A stretch of 64,000 bases of DNA, from NCBI RefSeq assembly GCF_030167925.1, contig NZ_JASKUT010000002.1, positions 806,001 to 870,000 on the forward strand, read 5' to 3'. Every line of letters begins with the position of its first letter. The stretch's first letter is position 1. This DNA is from Paenibacillus silviterrae (GTDB lineage Bacteria > Bacillota > Bacilli > Paenibacillales > NBRC-103111). This document shows, in pieces, positions 17,723-28,406 of the stretch. The notes under the pieces were generated by a model. That model was not told the origin of the DNA. It made no database searches and saw only the letters and a list, made by a program, of their open reading frames with translations. The translations under genes and the position numbers were made by a program.

Positions 17723-19309
17723 ATGCAGCGTAACAAACCATGGATAGCGGCCATCAGCCTGATTGCGGTACTGTCGACGATGATTGCCGGATGCAATTCA
17801 AATCAGGAGCCAACGGGTAAGGATGGCAGCTCTCCGGGAAGCCATCCTAACGGTACGGAGAAAAAGCCCGTTGAAATTACGGTGGCCAGCCAAAACAAAT
17901 ACGCACCTAACAAAATACCGAACGCTTACATTGAGGAAGTGGAGAAACGTTTTGGCATGAAGTGGAAATACGAATCCATTCCTCTATCGGCCGGTATGGA
18001 AAAATACAATGTCATGTTTGCGTCAGGGGATTATCCGGACTTCATTCCCAACATGAACAGCTTCAACACGGTGAAAAAATGGGCCGCCTCGGGGTATCTG
18101 CTGCCGATTGGGGATTACATCGACAAGCTGCCCAATTATCGGAAGCTGTTTACCGAGGAGCAATGGAAGCTGTTGGTCGACTTCTCCAGTGTCAACGGCA
18201 AGCTGTATACGCTGCCCTCTATTAACGGTGTATCCGATCCGATGGTTTGGATTTACCGCAAGGATGTCTTCGACAAGGCCGGAATTGCTCAATTCCCGAA
18301 GACTACCGAGGAGCTGTATCAAGCTTTGAAAAGGCTGAAAGCGGCTCAGCCCGATTTTGCCGGTATCGGAGTTCGCGGCGGCTCGGGAAATACGGGCATC
18401 AAGGCGCTGATGAGCGGCTTCCAGAACGCATATCGTCTGCCTAAGGACTTAGGCGGCGCAGACGGCTGGGCGGGCTTCTGGAATGACCCGGATGCGGGCA
18501 ATCAGGTGGTGTTCGGGGCTGCTACCCAGAAGCATCGGGATATGCTCATCTATTTGGCTAAGCTCTATAAGGAAGGGCTGATCGATAAGGAATTTGCTAC
18601 TTTGTCGGAGCAGCAGTGGACGGAGAAGAGACTGAACGGCAAATATTTGATCGACTTCCAATGGGTCTCGCAGGTGGCCGACCTGACTGAGAAGATGAAG
18701 AGCAAGCCTGAGGTCGTCTGGGATTACTCCAGATCGCATTTGCAGGCGGGAGCTCAGCCGGGGCTCGAATTCCGTGCCATCCCGGTGGCTCTCTTCGGGC
18801 CGGTGTTCAGCAGCAAGCTGGCGAAGCAGCCAGAGAAGCTGGAGGAGCTTCTTAAGTATATCGATTGGTCGTCGACAGAGGAAGGCCAGCTGTTTCACAT
18901 GATGGGAATCGAGAATGTCACGTACGAGAAGAAGGAGGGAATCATAGGGTACAAGGAGGGCTTCGACCGCAAGCGGGTCGCTACGGAATATGGCTTCGAT
19001 TGGTTCCTGAGCAAGAGCTCCGAGGCGTTGAAGGGCGATAAGCTTGCGCAGAAATCGAAGGAAGCCTGGGCCGTCTATGAGAAGCTGCCCTATGTTACCC
19101 CTAAGGTCGCTCCGCTGACAGAGGAAGAATCAGGTACGGTTAACGCAACCATGAGCGCAATCAACGATGTGGTGTATCCTTTTGCCACCAAAGCGGTTAT
19201 GGGGATGCTGGATGTGTCGAAGGATGAGGTGTGGAACAACTATCTGAAGGATTTGGATAAGGTCGGCTTGCAGAAGGTAGGAGACATTTATAAAAAATAT
19301 TGGAAATAA
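17723..19309 (+). CDS. ABC importer 2: LipO-type binding lipoprotein, 528 aa
   Basis: ATG at 17723 follows AAGGGGTAGGA. The signal peptide ends in the lipobox IAGC, followed by a Gly/Ser/Pro/Lys linker. The mature protein is larger (about 500 aa) than ordinary sugar-binding proteins, as is usual for partners of LplB/LplC permeases that bind longer oligosaccharides. Recognisable stretches include PVEITVASQNKYAPNKIP and PMVWIYRKDVFDKAGI. It lies 47 bp after the second permease and 15 bp before the fucosidase, in one operon. Confidence 0.92.
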   Translation: MQRNKPWIAAISLIAVLSTMIAGCNSNQEPTGKDGSSPGSHPNGTEKKPVEITVASQNKYAPNKIPNAYIEEVEKRFGMKWKYESIPLSAGMEKYNVMFASGDYPDFIPNMNSFNTVKKWAASGYLLPIGDYIDKLPNYRKLFTEEQWKLLVDFSSVNGKLYTLPSINGVSDPMVWIYRKDVFDKAGIAQFPKTTEELYQALKRLKAAQPDFAGIGVRGGSGNTGIKALMSGFQNAYRLPKDLGGADGWAGFWNDPDAGNQVVFGAATQKHRDMLIYLAKLYKEGLIDKEFATLSEQQWTEKRLNGKYLIDFQWVSQVADLTEKMKSKPEVVWDYSRSHLQAGAQPGLEFRAIPVALFGPVFSSKLAKQPEKLEELLKYIDWSSTEEGQLFHMMGIENVTYEKKEGIIGYKEGFDRKRVATEYGFDWFLSKSSEALKGDKLAQKSKEAWAVYEKLPYVTPKVAPLTEEESGTVNATMSAINDVVYPFATKAVMGMLDVSKDEVWNNYLKDLDKVGLQKVGDIYKKYWK

Positions 19310-19324
19310 AGGAGGCTTCCGTTC

Positions 19325-20644
19325 ATGATCGATGAAACTGAGGCTAGCACCGAACCGCTAAGGGGAAACTCCGACTGGTTCGTCCATGACCGGTTCGGCT
19401 TGTTTATCCACTGGGGATTGTATGCTCTCGGAGCGAGGCATGAATGGCTGAAGGGCCGGGAGTTCATGTCAAATGAGCAGTATGATCGATACTTCAAGCG
19501 CTTTGACCCGGATCTGTACGACCCCGAGCTTTGGGCGCAAACGGCAAGCGATGCCGGCATGAAATATTTTGTTGTGACCACCAAGCACCACGAGGGCTTC
19601 TGCCTTTGGGATTCGAAGCATACGGACTACAAGGCTACCCATACGCCGGCAGGGCGGGACCTTCTGCGCCCACTCGTGGATGCTTTCCGCAGCCGGGATA
19701 TGAAGGTGGGGCTGTACTACTCCCTCCTTGATTGGCATCATCCGCATTATACCGTCGATGTGAAGCATCCGATGCGTTATAACGCTGCCTATGTGGAGCA
19801 GGATAAACAGCGTCAGTTTCAGCGGTATGTGGATTATATGCTCCACCAAACTCAAGAGCTGCTGACGGAGTACGGCAAGATAGACTTAATGTTCTATGAT
19901 TTCTCCATTCCAGCGGAGGAAGGCTTTGCGGGCAAAGGCAAGGACGACTGGCAAAGTGAGAAGCTGGTGAAGCTGATTCGGTCGCTACAGCCGCATATTT
20001 TGCTGAACGACCGTTTACAGATCCCTGGAGATATTACGACGCCGGAGCAATATCAGCCCCGATCCGCCCTGCAGATCGACGGGAGACCCGTGGTGTGGGA
20101 AGCCTGTCATACCTTCAGCGGCTCCTGGGGCTATTACCGGGACGAAGAAACCTGGAAGAGCGTCGAGGTGCTCGTCAAGATGCTGATCGACAATGTGAGC
20201 AAAGGCGGCAATCTGCTCTTGAACGTAGGACCCACGGGACGCGGAGAGCTGGACGAACGAGCGCTTGACCGCTTGAAGGGCATCGGCGAGTGGATGAGGC
20301 GGCACAGCGGGTCCATCTACGGCTGCACATCGGCACCGGAAACGTTCGTTTGTCCCCAGGATTGCCGTTATACCTACAATCCCAAGACCAACCGTTTGTA
20401 CCTGCACGTTTACAGCTGGCCTTTCAAGAGCATCCATTTGGAGGGGCTGGCCGACAAGGTGGAGTATGCTCAGCTGCTGAATGACGCCTCCGAAATTCGG
20501 ATGACGCACGGAGCGCGGGAAAGCTCAATGGCGGAGGGAGCCTTCCGTGAGGGAAGAAGCGCGGACTTGCTGACACTAACCGTACCCGTCAAAAAACCGA
20601 ATGTCACGGTACCGGTTATCGAGCTGTTTTTAAAATTGAAATAA
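19325..20644 (+). CDS. GH29 alpha-L-fucosidase, 439 aa
   Basis: ATG at 19325 after AAAGGAGG. The GH29 barrel is recognisable from WFVHDRFGLFIHWGLYALGA and FVVTTKHHEGFCLWDSKHTD, plus the VGLYYSLLDWHHP strand. The likely nucleophile Asp is in IDLMFYDFSIP near residue 195-200, and GGNLLLNVGPTGRGELDE closes the barrel. The usual motif around the nucleophile is changed to FYDF, so a broader substrate range (alpha-L-fucoside or alpha-L-galactoside) is possible. There is no signal peptide. It would remove terminal fucose from oligosaccharides brought in by importer 2. Confidence 0.9.
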   Translation: MIDETEASTEPLRGNSDWFVHDRFGLFIHWGLYALGARHEWLKGREFMSNEQYDRYFKRFDPDLYDPELWAQTASDAGMKYFVVTTKHHEGFCLWDSKHTDYKATHTPAGRDLLRPLVDAFRSRDMKVGLYYSLLDWHHPHYTVDVKHPMRYNAAYVEQDKQRQFQRYVDYMLHQTQELLTEYGKIDLMFYDFSIPAEEGFAGKGKDDWQSEKLVKLIRSLQPHILLNDRLQIPGDITTPEQYQPRSALQIDGRPVVWEACHTFSGSWGYYRDEETWKSVEVLVKMLIDNVSKGGNLLLNVGPTGRGELDERALDRLKGIGEWMRRHSGSIYGCTSAPETFVCPQDCRYTYNPKTNRLYLHVYSWPFKSIHLEGLADKVEYAQLLNDASEIRMTHGARESSMAEGAFREGRSADLLTLTVPVKKPNVTVPVIELFLKLK

Positions 20645-20668
20645 AGACACGTAAAGGAGCTCTGAACC

Positions 20669-23410
20669 ATGGGAATGATCCATCTGGCGGTACAGCAAGA
20701 CGCAGCGCTGCGAGTCGAATACGGAGTCGGGCTGCTGACGGCAGCGCTTCGGGAGCAGGGACTGGCTTTCCAGGTCGACGAGCCCTGGACGGCGGATACG
20801 TACCGTGATCGGAAGGGCTGGAAAATTTACATCGCCAACCGGACGGAATCTGACTTGATCCGTACGCTGGAGGAGCAGGAGGTGCTGTGCTACCATACCC
20901 GGGCGCCGGAGGGTGAAGGCCATTATCTAGCTTCTCTCCCGGGCCAGCTCCTTGTCGTTTGCGGCGGCAGTGACAGCGGCACTCTGTACGGCTGTCTAGA
21001 GCTGGCGGACCTTATCCGAAGGGGAGGGCAGCTCCCTCAGGATCTGGCCTATTCGGACGCACCTTCCTTCGCTCTGCGTGGTCCGGCGATCGGACTCCAA
21101 AAGACCAAGGTAGAGCCTCCGCGCAGGACCTATGAGTATCCGGTTACCCCGGAACGCTTTGCGTGGTTTTACGACCGCTCGCTCTGGGAGGATTTCCTGA
21201 ATATGCTGCTGGAGCAGCGCTGCAACGTCATCTATTTATGGACGGGACATCCGTTCTCGTCCTTCGTCAAGCTGGATGAATACCCGGAGGCGCTGGAGGT
21301 GACGGAAGAGGAATTCAGGCTGAATGTGGAGACGTTTCGTTGGGTGACGGAGGAAGCGAACAAACGGGGCATATGGATCGTGCTTAACTTCTACAACATC
21401 CATATTCCGCTGCCCTTTGCGCAGCAGCACGGGCTGGATCTGCATCAGCCGAAGCCGCTGCCGCTGACCGCCGATTATTATCGGAAATCGATTGCGGCCT
21501 TTGTCCGCAGCTTTCCGAATGTCGGCCTGATGGTTTGCTTAGGGGAAGCTCTGCAAGGGCATGTGTACGGCGTGGAGTGGTTTACGCAAACCATACTTCC
21601 TGGGGTAAACGAAGGGCTGAAGGAGCTGAACCTGAAGGAAAAGCCTCCGATTATCCTCCGGTCCCACGCCATCCCTGCCGAGCAGGTCATGGCGGAGTCG
21701 CTTCCGTTATATTCGAATTTGTATACGGAAGCCAAATACAACGGAGAGTCGCTCACTACTTATACGCCGCGGGGGCGCTGGCAGCAGATTCATCGGCACC
21801 TGAGCTCGCTTGATTCGATACACATTATTAATGTTCATATTCTTGCTAATTTGGAGCCTTTTCGCTTCGGAGCGCCTTCCTTTATCCATAAATGCATGCA
21901 GGCCGCCAAGTATCGGCTAGGATCGAATGGAATTCATCTGTATCCGCTCTTCTTCTGGGACTGGCCGTATTCTCCGGATAAGACCACGCCGCGGCTCCGC
22001 CAAATTGACCGGGATTGGCTCTGGTATGCCGCCTGGTTCCGGTATGCGTGGAACCCCGACCGCGATCCGAAGCTGGAGCGCGTGTACTGGACCGGGGTGC
22101 TTGCCGAGCGTTATGAGGATCAGGAAGCGGCCGAGGCGATTCTGGAAGCCTATGAGGCGTCCGGACAATGCGCACCGAAGCTGCTTCGCCGGTTCGGCAT
22201 TACGGAAGGCAACAGGCAGACTATGAGCCTTGGCATGACCATGAGCCAGCTGACGAATCCCGAGCGATACCTTCCGTGGAAGGAGCTGTGGGAGTGCCAA
22301 TCCGCTCAAGGGGAGCGTCTTGAGGAGTATGTGCTGAGGGAGTTTAGCGGGCAGCCCCATGTGGGAGAAACGCCGATGGACATTGTCGAGGAGGTGGAAC
22401 GCCACGCGGTCCATGCGTCGAACTCCATCAAAAAGGCGTTAGAGCGTGTGAGCCGCCAACGTGAGGAGGTCGAACGACTTGCCTCCGACATCGAAGCGAT
22501 TCGGCTCATGGTGTTCGCCTACACGAAAAAGATTCGGGCTGCAATCCAAGTGCTTACGTATAAGCATACGGTTAACGGACAATTTCTGAGCGGTGTAGAG
22601 CACCTGGAGAAGGCCGTTGCCTTCTTGGATGAAAGTCTCGCCAGCTATCGGGAGCTCGCCGAGCTGACGGACGGCACTTACCTCTATGCTAACAGCATGC
22701 AGACGCCGCAGCGCAAGGTTCCGTTCCCTAACGGGGAGACGTTTGGGCATTGGCGTGATTGTCTTCCTTATTACGAAGCCGAGTACCGGAATTTAGCGGA
22801 GAATGTGCGTCAGCTGAAGCAGGGGATATTGCCTCAAGCGCTTCAGGATTTCGAGGAAATTACACCGTATGCGCCTGCGCCGTTCCTTCTCCATACGCAA
22901 GGGGCGGAAGCTTATCGGGTGGAGAAGCGTGCCACAGTGTTTACCGACGGGGATCTGTTTATCACGAATCATGCGGAGGAAATCGAGGGGCTGACCGGCG
23001 TTCGTTTCAGTCAAAAGGCGGCTGCCGGCGAAGGCATCAGCCTGGACGTTGAGTTCCAAGCGCCCTCCCGGATCCTGATCGGATATTTCAATTCCTCGGA
23101 CTCCCAGTGGCTTAAGGTCCCGGATCTGGAAACGAACACCCATGCCGATGACCGGGGAGGCTTAAGCCCGATCCTTACGAACGGATTGCAGGTATATGCT
23201 TATCCTTCCGTGAATATTCATGCTTTACAATATGAGCCTGGCCGGCATACCCTTGTATTAGGTAAAGGCGCTTATGTTGTGCTTGGCGTGATTACGGCGG
23301 ACCAGATGCTCCGGCCGAGAACCATTGGAAATCATCATGTGAGTCTGGAAACGCTTGACTGGCTCTATGAGCCGCAGAAGTACCATTCCAAAGCGGAGGT
23401 TATTTCATGA
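20669..23410 (+). CDS. Unassigned GH67/GH20-like TIM-barrel protein, 913 aa
   Basis: I do not recognise a named family. Residues 1-120 look like the alpha/beta domain preceding GH67/GH20/GH84 barrels (LVVCGGSDSGTLYGCLELAD). From about 140 a TIM barrel is suggested (CNVIYLWTGHPFSSFVKL, GIWIVLNFYNIHIPLPFA, GLMVCLGEALQGHVYG, SNLYTEAKYNGES), where the Glu in CLGEALQG and in YTEAKYNGE are candidate catalytic acids. Residues 580-720 are a helical bundle and the last 150 a beta-sandwich that may bind carbohydrate. No signal peptide. ATG at 20669 follows AAAGGAG. Its stop overlaps the next start, and it lies between a fucosidase and a galactosidase, so a glycosidase (for example of a uronic acid) is likely. 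Confidence 0.75.
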   Translation: MGMIHLAVQQDAALRVEYGVGLLTAALREQGLAFQVDEPWTADTYRDRKGWKIYIANRTESDLIRTLEEQEVLCYHTRAPEGEGHYLASLPGQLLVVCGGSDSGTLYGCLELADLIRRGGQLPQDLAYSDAPSFALRGPAIGLQKTKVEPPRRTYEYPVTPERFAWFYDRSLWEDFLNMLLEQRCNVIYLWTGHPFSSFVKLDEYPEALEVTEEEFRLNVETFRWVTEEANKRGIWIVLNFYNIHIPLPFAQQHGLDLHQPKPLPLTADYYRKSIAAFVRSFPNVGLMVCLGEALQGHVYGVEWFTQTILPGVNEGLKELNLKEKPPIILRSHAIPAEQVMAESLPLYSNLYTEAKYNGESLTTYTPRGRWQQIHRHLSSLDSIHIINVHILANLEPFRFGAPSFIHKCMQAAKYRLGSNGIHLYPLFFWDWPYSPDKTTPRLRQIDRDWLWYAAWFRYAWNPDRDPKLERVYWTGVLAERYEDQEAAEAILEAYEASGQCAPKLLRRFGITEGNRQTMSLGMTMSQLTNPERYLPWKELWECQSAQGERLEEYVLREFSGQPHVGETPMDIVEEVERHAVHASNSIKKALERVSRQREEVERLASDIEAIRLMVFAYTKKIRAAIQVLTYKHTVNGQFLSGVEHLEKAVAFLDESLASYRELAELTDGTYLYANSMQTPQRKVPFPNGETFGHWRDCLPYYEAEYRNLAENVRQLKQGILPQALQDFEEITPYAPAPFLLHTQGAEAYRVEKRATVFTDGDLFITNHAEEIEGLTGVRFSQKAAAGEGISLDVEFQAPSRILIGYFNSSDSQWLKVPDLETNTHADDRGGLSPILTNGLQVYAYPSVNIHALQYEPGRHTLVLGKGAYVVLGVITADQMLRPRTIGNHHVSLETLDWLYEPQKYHSKAEVIS

Positions 23411-25074
23411 AAGAGAAACAGCCGCCCGGGCGGCAGACGAAGCTGGGCCTGCAGGGTACGGTGTTAGGCTTCCTGGATCCTTGGGCAGGAGAAGCCTCCG
23501 ATCGATTGATGCGGACGGGAACCGGGATGGTATATCCATCCCAGGACCCGAAGCCGGACAGGGAGGAATTCGTATCCCAAATGAAGAGGCTCGGGGCCGA
23601 CTTCTATGTTCATCATGTGTTTCCGGACGGAGAAGGGCTGACCGGGCATTCCGAGCTTCTCGAGGACATGGTCCGTTATGACATGGAGGTTTGCCTCGGT
23701 AACGAGTACGGCAATATTAACGGTCCATGGGTAGATGGAACGAACCGGTATGATGTGACCGACGGTCCCCTCCTTGAGGTAGCCCGAACGGGTAAGCTGA
23801 TCGGGCTGCTTTACGATGAGCCGGAGCATCTGCAGATCAACGCGGGTCAATATCGCAAGGATCGTTGGCTTCCGCATTGGGGAAGCATGACGGGACTAAC
23901 TCTGGAGGCATCGGCCGAGCGGATGGCTTCCGTCATCGCTCAGCGCGTCGAGCACGTCGAAAAGCTGTTGTCGCCTCTAGATACAACGCCAAAGTCGGGT
24001 GCGTTGATCTCGGAGCAGGTTTTCCCAACCTTGTTCCATGTTGCCGCCCGCGGCGGGATGACGCTTTGTCCCAAGGTAATGAAGGAATCGTTCCAGCCGC
24101 TGCAGCTGTCTACAGCGCTCGGGGCGGCGAAGCAGTACGGGAGGGACCTGTGGATCTGCGCGGATTTGTGGGGGCCGGATATCGGTCATTGGTTCACGAG
24201 GGTGTCCGGGTTTCCGGGGCATTCCCCGGAGGAATTCGCTTCAGCGCTTCGCATGGGCTATTACATGGGACCAACCCACTTGTTTACCGAGAACGTCGAT
24301 GCCTTGATGACCTATGGTCCGAAGGGTTTCGAATTAACCGAATTCGGCGAAGTCTGGAAAGCCTTTGCCCTTGATTTCGTACCTAAGCATCCTTTGTCGT
24401 ATGACCACAAGCAGGCTTCGGCCGATATTGCTCTGGTCTGTTCGGACGACAGCAATTACGGTCAGCATGCCAGGCTGTTCGGAAGCAGGGAGCAGGAGGC
24501 CCCTCTCTCCACCTCCAAGCTCTTCGAGGCCTGGCATCTGCTTAGCCACGGCACCATACCCGCACATGGCAGCTGCATGCATATCCCGGGCTACGATTTT
24601 CCAAGACATAAGCTGAAGGCAGCCGTACCGAGAGAAGCCTTCCCGCTAACCCAAGGATTGCCTGAACCGCTGTTGCCGGAGGGCCTGCATCCGCTTTTCT
24701 ATCCGAGCAATAATGTACTTGTCTATGATGAATTCGTTACGGAAGAAGCGCTGGGAGAGCCGAAGCTGATCTTGCTGGTTGGCAGCCGCGTCCCTGCCAA
24801 GACCTTGCAGCTGCTTCGGAGAAAGGCGGAGCAGGGCGCTGCAGTCATTGCAGACAAGTCGCTGGTTCCAGCGGAATGGAAGGAATCGAGAAAACTCGGG
24901 AGCGGCTCCTGGACGGTCACGTCAAGCTTCTTAAGCGAGGAGGCGAGAGAGGCTGCGAATCCGCACCTGGGGGATGCGACCTGCTGGAGACAGTGCTTCG
25001 GAAGCGCAGAGGTACGCATGTACAAAGGGGATGCAGACGGGTTTACCCTTGACTTCGAGCTCGCCCGCAAGTAG
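23407..25074 (+). CDS. Unassigned TIM-barrel/GATase-like protein, 555 aa
   Basis: Starts on ATG at 23407 inside the stop of the previous gene (ATGA), so translation is coupled. Residues 30-330 look like a TIM barrel with acidic candidates in LIGLLYDEPEHL, GALISEQVFPTLFH, ICADLWGPDIGHW and LFTENVDALMTYG. The Glu in the second and fourth would suit a retaining hydrolase. Residues 350-555 resemble the glutamine-amidotransferase-like domain of GH42-type enzymes (PKLILLVGSRVPAKTLQLLR). No family name can be given. No signal peptide. Coupling to 20669-23410 suggests that both act on the same imported oligosaccharide. Confidence 0.7.
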   Translation: MKEKQPPGRQTKLGLQGTVLGFLDPWAGEASDRLMRTGTGMVYPSQDPKPDREEFVSQMKRLGADFYVHHVFPDGEGLTGHSELLEDMVRYDMEVCLGNEYGNINGPWVDGTNRYDVTDGPLLEVARTGKLIGLLYDEPEHLQINAGQYRKDRWLPHWGSMTGLTLEASAERMASVIAQRVEHVEKLLSPLDTTPKSGALISEQVFPTLFHVAARGGMTLCPKVMKESFQPLQLSTALGAAKQYGRDLWICADLWGPDIGHWFTRVSGFPGHSPEEFASALRMGYYMGPTHLFTENVDALMTYGPKGFELTEFGEVWKAFALDFVPKHPLSYDHKQASADIALVCSDDSNYGQHARLFGSREQEAPLSTSKLFEAWHLLSHGTIPAHGSCMHIPGYDFPRHKLKAAVPREAFPLTQGLPEPLLPEGLHPLFYPSNNVLVYDEFVTEEALGEPKLILLVGSRVPAKTLQLLRRKAEQGAAVIADKSLVPAEWKESRKLGSGSWTVTSSFLSEEAREAANPHLGDATCWRQCFGSAEVRMYKGDADGFTLDFELARK

Positions 25075-25178
25075 GGATGTTGAACATAAAAGGTCGGTTT
25101 CCTCTATGTACCGCAACTAGCGTCATTAGATATGCTGGGGAGGAGTAGTTACCATTACATCCTCAACCGGGTGGGTGA

Positions 25179-28334
<3,156 letters not shown>

Positions 28335-28376
28335 AGTGTTCGCCACGAATCTACAGAATCCTCAGTCAATAGCCTC

Positions 28377-28382
28377 TATAAT
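28377..28382 (+). promoter_or_regulatory. Candidate -10 box before the rhamnosidase
   Basis: A perfect TATAAT in the 72-bp gap before the GH78 gene, followed by the ribosome binding site GGAGG at 28395-28399. No convincing -35 box is seen 17 bp upstream, so this may be a weak internal promoter. Confidence 0.35.
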
Positions 28383-28406
28383 ATAAACCGAGACGGAGGT
28401 TTTACG

